This document shows, one piece after another, positions 1 through 10,326 of a stretch of DNA of 64,000 bases. The first letter of the stretch is position 1; each line of letters begins with the position of its first letter. The notes beneath the pieces were generated by a model. That model did not search any database. It saw only the letters and a program-made list of their open reading frames with translations, and had not been told where the DNA came from. Made by a program: the position numbers and the translations under genes. Where the stretch lies: positions 620,001 through 684,000 of the forward strand of contig FMBT01000295.1 of assembly GCA_900095095.1 (NCBI GenBank), in the 5' to 3' direction. This stretch comes from Fragilariopsis cylindrus CCMP1102 (lineage: Eukaryota; Bacillariophyta; Bacillariophyceae; Bacillariales; Bacillariaceae).

Positions 1-799
1 GTAAAGAGTCAGAGTAGAGCAGTCAATTAGAAATTATCTTTCAGACGATGGGTTTTTTTCTCTCTCTCTCTCTCTGTGTCTCTCTCTTTCTTTCTTCTGT
101 CTCTCGAAAATAATAGTAATTTTCTGACCTAGTTTTTCCTAATCTCTTTTCTGAATTAGTTGCATCAAACTTGAGGAAATTGCTTCCTTCCATCTGTTCC
201 GGTACTAAGATAGGCAGTTAGGCTAGGATGGTTCTTGTGTTCTTTTGTTTTTCATGTATTTTTCTTCTTCTGATTTTTTTGATTTTTTTTTTCATAAAGC
301 ACATACCGTATTGCTGTCATTTTACACCCGTACAGTACTTTCGGCTTCGTAGGATTTAACGTTAAATATTATTGTTCTGACGCGCTAACCTCACTTGAAA
401 AAGCGTGCTTAGCTAATCATGATTAGCGACACCAAACTTTTCTTCGATACTCAATCATGGAGATGTGGTCGCGTCTAACGGCTTGGAATTTAAGCAACGG
501 TCGGATCGGATTTCTTTTTTTTTTCTCTTTCTCACACTACCATTGAACTTACCAAATTTTTAGGTTAGAACTAATCATATATTAGGGTTAGCGATTAGGG
601 TTTATCAACGCACGACCCAATCGCACTGAAAAATCAAACAACGTCATTATTTTTTGAAGATCTCGATTGTTAATTAAGAAAGATTTCACTTACTGTACTC
701 TATTGATATATCCATACCAGTACTCATCGAAGATCCACTCACTCTCTTTCTTTTGCACCATATAGATATACACTGGCAGTATCGAACCTTGTCGCAATC
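1..799. other. Intergenic region upstream of the PAP/fibrillin gene
   Basis: I see no gene here. It holds a CT-rich microsatellite at about 57-105, T-rich runs near 270-290 and 510-525, and a perfect 16-bp palindrome at 412-427 (GCTAATCATGATTAGC). The last few hundred bases should contain the promoter of the gene starting at 800. No TATA box is evident. Confidence 0.6.
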
Positions 800-1771
800 A
801 TGAAAGCTACCAATGTCTTTGTGCTTCTGCACATGGTTGTCACCGTCACCGTCGGCGCATTTGCGCCTCCTTTGCGGGAACACTCGCTTCGGTCGTTGTT
901 GTCAACACCGACATCTCTGTTTTCGGGCAGCACCGAAGAAAATACAAAGGAAGCCGCCTCGTTGCTCAAGACGGAGCTCTTGGAAAAGATTGCCACACTG
1001 AAATGCCTCCAGGAAGAGGACGGGCAGATCAACGTCGACTTTGGCGTCAAGGGCGGGGAGATCGACAAGAAATCCCGGGCACCGATCAAGCTCGACTTTT
1101 ACACAGTATCGGAACGCGTCGGAACCGCGGCTGATTCCATCTTTGACACCGTCACAGAACTCTCCAAGATCAATCCGACCACGAAAGCCACAGAGGGAAT
1201 GGCCGATCCCGACTACGATCCGTCCGTGAAACCACCACCGCTTGATGGCGCCTGGAACCTCCTCTTTTCAACGGCTGCCGATGCCAGTTTTTCCAAAAAC
1301 AGCACCCGGGGGGACGCCAAGGCGTCCAACATTGTCGATGCGTGTGCGGGAATAATGACCAACGTCATCAAGTTCGCGCCCAACGTCGACGAGAAAACTG
1401 GTATCGAAACCCCAAAGGCCATTTCCGAGCTCCGGGTCAAGCTATCGGTCACTCCGGAGGGGCCAAACCGAGTCAATCTCGTCTTCAAATACGTGGCGGT
1501 GAAATTCACAAAGTTCTTCTTTTTGCCGATTCGGTGGACGCTTTATATTCCCGTTCCGGGTCCGACTATTGGAAATTTTGTCATTAGCCTATCCAACCTC
1601 AAGCGTCGGCTGTTGAGGAAAACGAAGACACAACCCGAGCGAAAGCGACCCAAGGCCTTTTTCGACGTCTTGTTTCTGGACAAGGACCTCCGCGTCCACA
1701 AAACCGGAGAAGACAATCTTTTCATTCAGGCCCGGCCGGAATGGAAGGCCGCCTGGAAGACTGTGGCGTAA
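800..1771 (+). CDS. Plastid-targeted PAP/fibrillin domain protein
   Basis: Predicted plastid lipid-associated (plastoglobulin/fibrillin) protein of 323 aa, a family that binds lipids or hydrophobic metabolites on plastoglobules and thylakoids. Residues 1-20 form a signal peptide ending in VGAFAPP; a Phe directly after the cleavage site is the diatom plastid-import signature, followed by a Ser/Arg-rich transit region. The PAP core starts near residue 145 with the typical LDGAWNLLFST phrase, continues through a VKFTKFFFLPIRW strand region and ends with LFLDKDLRVHKTGEDNLFIQAR, the usual closing strand with a radical-free 'D..LRI.R...G.LFVL' pattern. Single exon; the ATG at 800 is the only one giving a clean signal peptide. 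Its GC content and use of C/G-ending codons are visibly higher than in every neighbour. Family assignment is from motifs; the exact fibrillin subgroup is unknown. Confidence 0.85.
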   Translation: MKATNVFVLLHMVVTVTVGAFAPPLREHSLRSLLSTPTSLFSGSTEENTKEAASLLKTELLEKIATLKCLQEEDGQINVDFGVKGGEIDKKSRAPIKLDFYTVSERVGTAADSIFDTVTELSKINPTTKATEGMADPDYDPSVKPPPLDGAWNLLFSTAADASFSKNSTRGDAKASNIVDACAGIMTNVIKFAPNVDEKTGIETPKAISELRVKLSVTPEGPNRVNLVFKYVAVKFTKFFFLPIRWTLYIPVPGPTIGNFVISLSNLKRRLLRKTKTQPERKRPKAFFDVLFLDKDLRVHKTGEDNLFIQARPEWKAAWKTVA

Positions 1772-2613
1772 TGAAGTGAGTACAAGTTTGTGGAAATAGA
1801 AGGGCGGTCGCGACGATCCTCTCCAAAGCATAATGCTAGAAAAAGAAAAACCCGATGTCGATGTCGGTACCGTACTTGTCGCCTTGGATCACAACTGCAA
1901 TGCCACGAGGGGGCCCTTTGTTTGCCAACGCCACTCGTGGCATTCCGCTATAGTAAATAATTGGACGATGTACGTATGGGGTGGAGAAACAAAAAAGGCC
2001 AAATACAACAACATTATTATCACGGCACTGTTCATCCCCGACTCCCCCTAGCGAGAGAAGTGATCTCCGATGTGTTCATATGTCTTGAGTGTACGTCTTG
2101 TAGGATGAATTATCCATACCATCATAGCGATGATGAGATTCAAGTTGATGCAATACCTCCATTTTAAATGTTTTAATAATTTTTCTAGTGTTAATACGGT
2201 AGTGTAGGATTTATTGGAATTACAAAAGATGCATTATTTGACGTCGATCAATTCGTATGATCTTCTTATTTTTAATCAGGCAGTCGAAGCTATTTCTCTG
2301 AAACACCACTTCTACTATTAATATTAGCTATTATATTGATATAAAATAATTCTTGTTATACTATTGGATACTGTATTGTAATATATTATATTATATTATG
2401 GTAAGAATAACTAGTTGGTATGCTGGAAATTCCATCCATTTTGCCTCTATACAACATATACAAAAAGGGTGGCATATTAATAATCACTGGATATGCTGAG
2501 TGTTTGATGGTTAAATCATTTGTGACATTCTCTTGGATACAACTAACTGATGGTGCACAAACTAGGAGCTGGCACATCTATGTTTGACCCATTTCTGACA
2601 TGTGTATACATGG

Positions 2614-3120
2614 TGCAATGTGTATAAGAACTTCGCATTGAGAGTGTTGAATGTGAGAAAATGATGAGCCTCCCTCCCTCCTGTGCCCCGGCCCCTGTAA
2701 CTGCTATAACAAACCATTCAAGGAAAGATGAAATAGAATTGATCCCACCACATCATTATTAAAATAGAGGGGAGACAGTAAGAACTGACCATTTTTTTCT
2801 TCTTTAATGGAAAAACTATTGGGTAGGAGAGTGGCTAGTCCTGTCTGTCTATAATGCAGACGAGAAAAATTATACAATTGTGTGTGAGATCAAAAACACT
2901 AAGTGTGTATAGCCCTCACGTTGAGAGTGATGAGTATGAAAAGTAATGGTGGATTTTGAGGACTGTCAGCACCAGTAGGAGGAGTTATTATGCACCCTGT
3001 AGCTGCAGAGACAGTAAAAATATTGAAGAATCTCTTTTTAGTACAAAAAAAATGGGGTAGTTGGGGCTAGTCTGTCCTCAAAAAGAAAAATTATGGGATT
3101 GTATGTTAATATTGCATGTG
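2614..3120. repeat. Degenerate tandem direct repeat (two copies, about 280 bp apart)
   Basis: Copy A (about 2614-2890) and copy B (about 2900-3120) share ordered blocks: a GTGTATA...TTGAGAGTG stretch, GAGACAGTAA, GGTAG...GGCTAGTC.TGTC and GAAAAATTAT..(A/G)ATTGT. The blocks stay in the same order with many substitutions and small indels in between, so this is an old duplication. Function unknown. Confidence 0.5.
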
Positions 3121-3448
3121 ATTAATGTTGTTTGAGCTTGGATGCGCAGTCCCCGCCAAAAAAAGTGCCAGGAGAGAAATAAAGAAATGTGCACTAGGCA
3201 GTGCAAATTGTACACAAATGACTAGGGATTTTTATGGAAACTGCGTATTGTTAGGAGATGAGCCGCTCTCAGGTATGTTACGGCAATAGTGCTTGATGAT
3301 TGTTCCTTGGGTCTACTTGCTACACCCCCCCCCAACAATGTATTTTGATTGAATAATGGTAGTCAGTGTAGGACAATTTAGTATTCAAGAATAGGATATT
3401 TTGTAAGCTGCTGGAATTGTTTTAGCAAGTATTTTATACAAAAACATT

Positions 3449-3772
3449 TTATATAAAAAATGAACCATCCTTGTCCTTCTTGTTGGCACCAATGGCTCCT
3501 GTGAAAAATTGCTCCTGAACTTTGCACATGATTTTGCTTGTCCAGTCTTTGGAATCATGTTTAAGATCAAGGTGCAATGATAATTGATCAAATTCCATGT
3601 TGAATCTTGACTTAAGTTTCTTGCATCCTGCAGCTTCTAAATACATTTCTTGTGGTGTCTTGTTAAGAGCTATGCCTTCCTCATCATAGTGTAGGCGTAA
3701 GAAGCGTGTAACCATGGAATGACTGACCAAGGACATATCATATGAGTAGATATAGCTGCACATATAGAGCAA
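3449..3772 (-). pseudogene. Possible coding relic, family not recognised
   Basis: A 107-residue open frame with composition like real protein, for example phrases FLRLHYDEEGIALNKTP and DWTSKIMCKVQEQF. The first 15 residues look like non-coding sequence, so the true piece probably starts later, near the MVTRFL methionine, or behind a splice site. It ends in a stop at 3449. No domain is recognised. It could be a fragment of a mobile-element or expanded-family protein, or a chance ORF. Confidence 0.3.
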
Positions 3773-3913
3773 CTAATCTCACACTTCTAGTAAACACTAC
3801 TTACTACATACGTTAAAAGCATAGAAGTCTTCAATCTAGTGAACTAAGGTAGCTAGACACATTTACAGGTTATGTGGTGTTCAATTATTAGTTCTTGGTT
3901 ACAGTCAGTATAT

Positions 3914-4848
3914 CCTACAGGCGTGTTCCGGCTCAACGCTGCTCGGGACAGCCAAGTGTGTTACAAAAGCCTGTCCGCGCACAGACCATTTTATTCCTAC
4001 AACACGCGCTATCGCAGTGAAGTACCATTTTTTTCTAGGAATTGTTTCTGTATGGTAGCTCCTCAAACCTTCTACACGACCTATCCCACACAGATCTACG
4101 GATTCCAACTTAATGTGTGGGCGAGGTAGTATTATGTGATTTATGTACCACCATACAGAAACAATTCCCAAAAGATTCCGTACTTCGTTCAAAGTTGAAA
4201 AGTATTATTTATCGCGCACCTATGCAGTAAAAGGGCAGAAAATTCCTTATTAACACATGACAATGGGAATGTATTGAATCGACCCTCCATGGATGTCGAT
4301 CTATTTAACATACGCTTATGAGACGAAATATAGATATCTGTACTGTCAATAGGGACGAAGAGGTGCGGTTTAATGTGGGCTTATTTTGAGTACATAAATT
4401 CTCTCTTAGTAAAGAGACAAATTTTCGGATATTTCGAAAAAAACACGTCCAACACGCCCGTTGATAATGGATCCTCTCTTAACATAACAATAAGAATGAA
4501 AATTATCGCATTGACTAATATAATACTAATAGAGACATCTGTGATATTCGTTTAGGTCATACTCTATTATTTGATTTTTAATTCTCCTCTCTTATGCACC
4601 TCTTTCTGGCGATCCGAAATATGCCTTCCACCCATATAAATCTTCATATATATATATTCATAAGCTTTTGTTAAATAGATTGATATCCATGGAGGTTCGA
4701 TTCAATACATTCCCATTTTCATGTTGATGTGATAATTTTCCATTCAAGTCTTAATAATTTTAAATAAGAATTTTCTTTGTCGCGAGGAATCGCGCATTGA
4801 GTCCCGTAAGCACATGAAATGCAGCGTTGAGCCGGAACGCGCCTACAG
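3914..4848. repeat. Nested inverted repeats (foldback structure)
   Basis: The outer arms 3919-3943 and 4821-4845 are reverse complements with about two mismatches in 25. The inner arms about 4258-4325 and 4660-4719 pair over roughly 60 bases, including the shared core GGGAATGTATTGAATCGA. A third, independent inverted pair lies inside the left arm (4038-4057 against 4150-4169). The centre (about 4326-4659) is AT-rich and unpaired. The left side is longer than the right, consistent with an insertion in the left arm. It looks like a foldback or MITE-like element, or an inverted duplication. No ORF inside is convincing. Confidence 0.65.
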
Positions 4849-5786
4849 CCTCTTCATTTTACCATCCTCCAAGTCTAGGAGATAACATGTGGCTCAAATC
4901 CATGCTGTATCAGCATTTTTCTTTGCTTGGGCATGTGCATATTCATATGGAAAAAATTGCACTGTAGTCATTATTTCGGTTTTGTTCTTTCAATTATGTG
5001 ACACACTACATGTTGTGTGATTTTCCAGTGAAAATCATACCAACCCCTTCTAAATTAATCCTATAAAACACAATCTGCAAATTACTATCCTGGCTTCTAG
5101 TAATAAAGTAACAGTAAGAAAGAAAATAATGTGCACCAATCTCTGCATCTTATTTGGTTATTTTTTGATTTGAATTTCTTCTCCAATGCATGTGTCAATA
5201 TTTGGGTCTGTATTTTTATGTGCACAATGCATCCCTGCAAAATAATTTGTATGGGACCAAATCCAACCCGCCATGTATGGGCTCTTTATTTTCCTTTGTA
5301 TCTATTTATTTAGCACTAGATTTTACATACTAATACCCTACCCTGGTTCTATTTAAATTTTATTAGAGACATAGTAGGCATCCAGCGGTTACTATAGGAG
5401 AAATCAAAGATGTATGCAGCTGACTTGGTCTGTCCACTTCCCATACTTTCCAAACCTAAAAATTTCTTAAAACTTTGCAAAAATAATGCCCTACAAAAGA
5501 TAGAACTACTACTTGGAAAGTGCAACAAAAGTCACAGCACATCCCAATAATAGTGCATAATGAATGTGCTTTCCCCTGTAGAAATAAATGTAATTGGGCT
5601 AGTACACACAGACCAAAACCTTGATGTCCTTTATTGATATGATATTCCTGGATTCAAAACTACTATTGTTCCTTAAGGAAACAGCACATGTCGTTGCACA
5701 TTTTCTGCTGTGAGGAGTATATTATCTGTTCTTAGTCAGAAGTGTGAAGAGCTTTTTTCTGTATAGCTTTTAGAGCTACTAGTACA

Positions 5787-5834
5787 TGAGGAGAGAGAGA
5801 GAGAGAGAGGGAGGGAGGGAGAGAGGGAGAGAGA
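5787..5834. repeat. GA-rich microsatellite
   Basis: Runs of GA and GGGA units, purine-only on the plus strand. Simple repeat, no further signal. Confidence 0.85.
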
Positions 5835-6403
5835 AAAGAATCTACCACATAATGTGAGACTTCAAATAATCCAGTAGCATGTTTTCCTCATTCATCCTTC
5901 CTTTTGCAAAATGGCATAACCTTCAAAGATTTGTTTGTTTGATACAAACAATAATTAGATCCACTAATAATAATTTGAATATAAAAATCTGCAAAATGTA
6001 TGTGTGAACAATAAATGTCAAATACTATTATTACTAACTAACTTCAACAACATAAAAACACCTATTTTTTTCCCTAGCATTCATTATCATCTGTCATTAT
6101 TGTGTAGTAGCGCTGCAGACTAGACAACACAGCTACCCTTCCATGATAAGCTAAGGTTTGCACTATTTACTATATTACTCTCAAAACAAATTTAAAGATA
6201 CTACATTCAATATGGAATCAGTATGTTCTCCTGTCCATACAAATTGGATCACAATAAATGATAGTAGAGAATTCAAATTCATGATTATTGTGTGCTGTTG
6301 TTATTGTTGTTGTTGTCAAAGAAGAAGAATTTTAGAATTTTTTGTCGCTTATTTGCTTCTTTGTTCCTGTTCACAATGGCATGTCACCATCCATCATCCA
6401 TAC

Positions 6404-6437
6404 CTATGCTATGCTATGCTATGCTATGCTATGCTCT
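6404..6437. repeat. ATGCT pentanucleotide array
   Basis: Six consecutive CTATG/ATGCT pentamers in the region upstream of the cyclase gene. Simple repeat. Confidence 0.85.
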
Positions 6438-6697
6438 ACCAATGCACCCTCATATGATACAGTAAAGTACTGTACTATAACAATGCAATGGTTTGTCCTG
6501 GACCTCCATGGTGTATGTTGTGTAAACTACTATGATTGTTGTGTATGGAATTCGCGTTGCACCGTATGTTTTTTAGTCATTCTCGTTACACAACACCATT
6601 CTAATCGGTTTTTGCTTCATTCTTGTGAAATGCGCGCGCGAACTAAGTAAGTTACCGCGGCCGAGGTACACAAAAGGCGGGGCTACTAAACACTACG

Positions 6698-6730
6698 ACT
6701 AGCTACTACCGGTAGCTAGTGGTATAAATA
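6698..6730 (+). promoter_or_regulatory. Candidate core promoter of the cyclase gene: inverted repeat plus TATA-like box
   Basis: An inverted repeat with arms ACTAGCTAC and GTAGCTAGT (6698-6720) is followed within a few bases by TATAAATA (about 6723-6730). The box lies about 185 bp before the ATG at 6913, and the space between is a plausible leader rich in TCAAA repeats. This is the clearest TATA-like element I found in the window. Its role is inferred from position. Confidence 0.45.
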
Positions 6731-6912
6731 CCCTTAAAATTCAATACACAATTATGAACCAGTATCCTCACTTTTTATTTCACTTCACTTCATTTTATAT
6801 GTATTTTAGTTTATCTCATTTAATATTTGTTGAATCACATCAAATCAAATCAGATCAAAATCAAAATCAAATCAAATCAATCTCAAGAGACAAGCAATAA
6901 ACAACTACTTAT

Positions 6913-9900
6913 ATGATGGTACCCGACATTAAGAAGAATGTCATTAGTAACACCGTAGTCAACGTTGATTACACCCGAATCGAATCGGAGTCATCTATCA
7001 GTATTGGTTTGGGCGACGATGACAACGGCAACGGCAACGGCAACGATGATGATGACGATGACGATGATGATGAATACGAAGTTGATATGATTTCTATTAC
7101 CGACAGTCGTCATAATAGTAATATTAATGTTAATCATCCATTTTTTGATTCATTTGTTAGTGTTGGAGTTAGTTTGATGTTGGATGATGATGATGACGAC
7201 GACGATGATGATGATCTCGATGATCCTAACGATGATGGTCTCGATAATCACAACGATGACGATGATCACAGTAGTAAAAGCACTCCAAGCATGAAATCGA
7301 TCGGCGATATCAGCAGCAATATTAACATTGACGAAAACGATAATGACAATGACAACAATGACAATGATAGTACTACAACTCCTGGTAGAAGTTTCAAGGA
7401 ACGTATTGTCCGTTCTGTATTTTTTGGTTCATTGGTATTAATGGTAATTCTCCTTGTTGTGATTGTCGCTACTACTGCAACTTCTACTACTACAACAACA
7501 ACTACTAATGGGCGCAGCAGCAGTATTATTACTATTAATGTGACAGTAGCAATCATGATTCTCATTTTGATTGGTGGTATTGGAATTACTTTCCTCAGTT
7601 ATGAGAAGCTTCTCAAAAGTAGAGAACAGATGTTAGTAAAATCCAATCGACGTTCGGAGGCAATCGTGGATAGTTTATTCCCATCCATTGTTCGTGATCG
7701 TATCCTGGAGGAAGGAGGTTTAGTCAATAATACTAATACTAATACTAAGCGCAACGTCAAAAACGTCAACGTCAGCGTCAACAACTGCGGTAGTAACGAT
7801 GACGATCCTGCAAACAGCAACAACAGTGAGAATCATCTACCATCATCGTCGTTACCGCCAACCCCGCCACCGCCGCGATCACCCTCACCACCACTATCAT
7901 CAGTAGTATCATCGTCACAACACATATTATCTTCTCCATTATTCAAGATGAAGAAGAATTTCTCAAACTCAAACAAGAGGGATAGTATTAGTACTGTAAG
8001 TAGCCACCAGAGTACTATTCCTAGGAATCCACCACCAGTATCTTCCTCCTCTACTACTTCGTCGTCAAAACCAATTGCGGATTACTTTCCAAGTGCCAGT
8101 ATCCTCTTTGCCGACATTGTGGGATTTACGAGCTGGGCTAGTATTCGTGATCCGGCACAAGTATTTATCTTATTAGAAACCGTCTATGGTCGCTTTGATG
8201 ATATTGCCAAGAAGAAGGGTGTCTTTAAAGTGGAAACCATTGGTGATTGTTACGTAGCCGCTACTGGCTTACCCACACCCCGTACCGATCATGCGATTGT
8301 GATGGCCAGCTTTGCACGACGGTGTTTAGAGAATATGTTAGATTTATTGGAAAGTAGAGAATTAGAGAATGAATTAGGAATGGGTACAAATGATTTAGGA
8401 ATGAGATTTGGTATCCATTCCGGATCCGTCATTGGTGGTGTCTTACGTGGTGCTAAATCACGGTATCAATTATTTGGTGATACGATCAATACTGCCAGTC
8501 GGATCGAATCCTCTTCGATGAAAAATAAAATACATTTATCGGAACAAACTGCTGAATTATTAATTGCGGGAGGAAAGATGAGTTGGGTGGAGGAACGAGA
8601 AGAAAAAATACATGCGAAGGTATGTACTATTGGTATAAATAAAATAATAACCTATCCTAAAATCAGGTTGGGAAGTGATGGTGGGGCCCGCGAGGAATGT
8701 CCGTCCACGCCCACTTTTTCATTTTGTATCATCAAACGTTTACTTCTTCTTCTTTTTCCTCTACTGTTTCTTTTTCACTCTCATCCACTTCCCATTTTGC
8801 TGTCCTTCCTATTCTTACTTCTTTTTTGTTACTATCGTAACGTGTAACAACATCAGGGAAAAGGCGAACTCCAAACGTATTGGTTGACTACCGAAGGACC
8901 AAATAATTTGAGTGCAAAAGAACAGTTGGCTCTTCCTGCATTACTTAAAATGATGAAGAAGGCAAATATCGACCCGACATTTTGTGCTACGAAAAGAAAG
9001 ACTGTTAGTCCAGAAGAAAAGAAAGAACGATTAGTCGATTATCATACACATATGTTAACAAAGGTGTTGAAAAAATTGTTAATGATGCGTCGTCGCAACA
9101 ACACCAACACGGTCTCCACCACCACCACCACCACCACCACTATTGTTGCCGTTACCGGTACTAGCAACGAAATGAATGTACGTGACTTTTCCACCAATTC
9201 TATTTCAAATGAAGTGTTGGACGATATTAATTTCCCAACGACGACGACGTCCATCATCGAAGACAACACGACGGTTCGAGATGTCAAATCATCAGTTGAT
9301 ACTGTCGTCTTGGCTCAACTCCGTGAGCTAGTATCCAGGACTGCTGGACTGTACCAAGAGAAAGATCGCCCATTTCATTCATTTGAACATGCAAGTCACG
9401 CGGTCCTATCCGTTATCAAGTTATTGGCTGCAATTGAGAGAAAACTAAACGAATCTTCCCATTCTCGTAGAGGATCTCTGAACGATTCTTCTCATTCTCG
9501 TAGAGGATCTCTGAACGATTCTTCTCATTCTCGTAGAGGATCTGGACAACATCAAGGTAGTAGCTCGGGTGTCGTTGTTGGATTCGACTCTCAAGTGGTG
9601 AAGAAGACGAAATTAATGATCACCCACCCGTTAACTCAATTCGTTTTAATCTACGCGACTCTTGTATGTGATGTGGGACGAGGGTGTGATGTCACCCAAG
9701 CTAACAAAAGTAACAGCAAGCAAGATTCTATCGAGCGTGCGTGGTCTCTCTTGATGGAACCATCATTTCGTGATCTTCGGGAGTTCATCTGTGGGAAGGA
9801 ACAGGAACAAATGGTCTTCTTCCGACGTCTCTTGGTAAAGAGCATTATGGCAACGGATGTCAACGATGGTCGAGATGTAGTGGCGCCTCTACTACTGCGT

Positions 9901-10326
9901 CGTAGTTCTACGGAAGGTTCTCTCACTGGAGAAGATCAGAAGGCTAGTCAAAAAGCGATGGGTATCATCGAAAAATTAGTCCAAGCGTCCGATGGATCCC
10001 ATGCATTGCAACACTTTTCTGTCTTCACCAAATGGAACAAGTTGCTCTTCAAGGAAATGTATCTCGCGTACGAGTCTGGCAGGGCCACCACTGCCGACAA
10101 GGACCCATCGGAAATCTGGTACGAGCGTGAGCTTAAATTTTTCGACAGTCGCATCGTTTTAGCCAAACAGCTGCAAAATTGCCGAGTCTTTAACAAGGTA
10201 GCCGAAATCTACGTCAACGCTGCACTTAGCAATAGACGTGAATGGGAAAAGACAGGAAGATCAATCGTAAAAGATTATCTTTCTACATACGAAGGCAAGT
10301 CAGCCGTTTCCGATGCCACTTTGTAG
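6913..10326 (+). CDS. Membrane class III nucleotide cyclase fused to a degenerate phosphodiesterase
   Basis: Exons 6913-8619 and 8857-10326 (237-bp GT-AG intron, phase 0) give 1058 aa. The splice rebuilds the usual cyclase end HAK-GKGELQTYWL. Residues 1-166 are acidic low complexity with two poly-Asp tracts. Helices at about 167-187 and 207-230 flank a Thr/Ser-rich loop. The cyclase domain (about 393-579) keeps both metal Asp (D401 in FADIVGFT, D445 in VETIGD), N526 and R530. Base selection is ambiguous: E441 is the guanylyl-type residue, Q519 is neither the guanylyl Cys nor the adenylyl Asp. The PDE-like domain (about 716-1045) keeps FHSFEHASH (H743, H747) and D948, but the HDxxH signature reads CDVGR (840-844), so two metal His are absent. 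Cyclase-PDE fusions are known in diatoms and other algae. I infer an active cyclase with a weak, dead or regulatory PDE. Confidence 0.9.
9448..9546 (+). repeat. Three tandem 33-bp units encoding SSHSRRGSLND inside the PDE-like domain
   Basis: Near-identical 33-bp units encode an 11-residue repeat at about 767-799 of the cyclase-PDE protein. Each unit contains Arg-Arg-Gly-Ser (Ser 776, 787, 798), which fits the R-R-x-S consensus of PKA/PKG-type kinases. The insertion lies between the conserved HxxxH helix and the second metal motif. The copies differ at very few bases, so the expansion is recent. Confidence 0.85.

Larger units (their letters stand above)
1772..6912. other. Gene-poor 5.1 kb region
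   Basis: No convincing intact gene. The stretch holds a degenerate direct repeat (about 2614-3120), a possible coding relic on the minus strand (3449-3772), a foldback structure (3914-4848), a GA microsatellite (about 5790-5834), an ATGCT pentamer array (about 6404-6437), and finally the presumed promoter and 5' leader of the cyclase gene with TCAAA-like repeats at 6840-6885. Short ORFs elsewhere here show no conserved motif or codon pattern. Confidence 0.6.

Noticed and set aside
581-604. Two TTAGGG words, telomere-like
   Set aside because: Only two units with an unrelated spacer, inside ordinary intergenic DNA; no array.
1843-2080. Minus-strand open frame without ATG ending GDKYGTDIDIGFFFF
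   Set aside because: It has a few protein-like phrases but no start, no splice site and no motif; probably chance in a GC-richer 3' region.
6158-6650. Two overlapping plus-strand ORFs of about 100 aa
   Set aside because: They run through the ATGCT array and have no motif; the composition is that of intergenic sequence.
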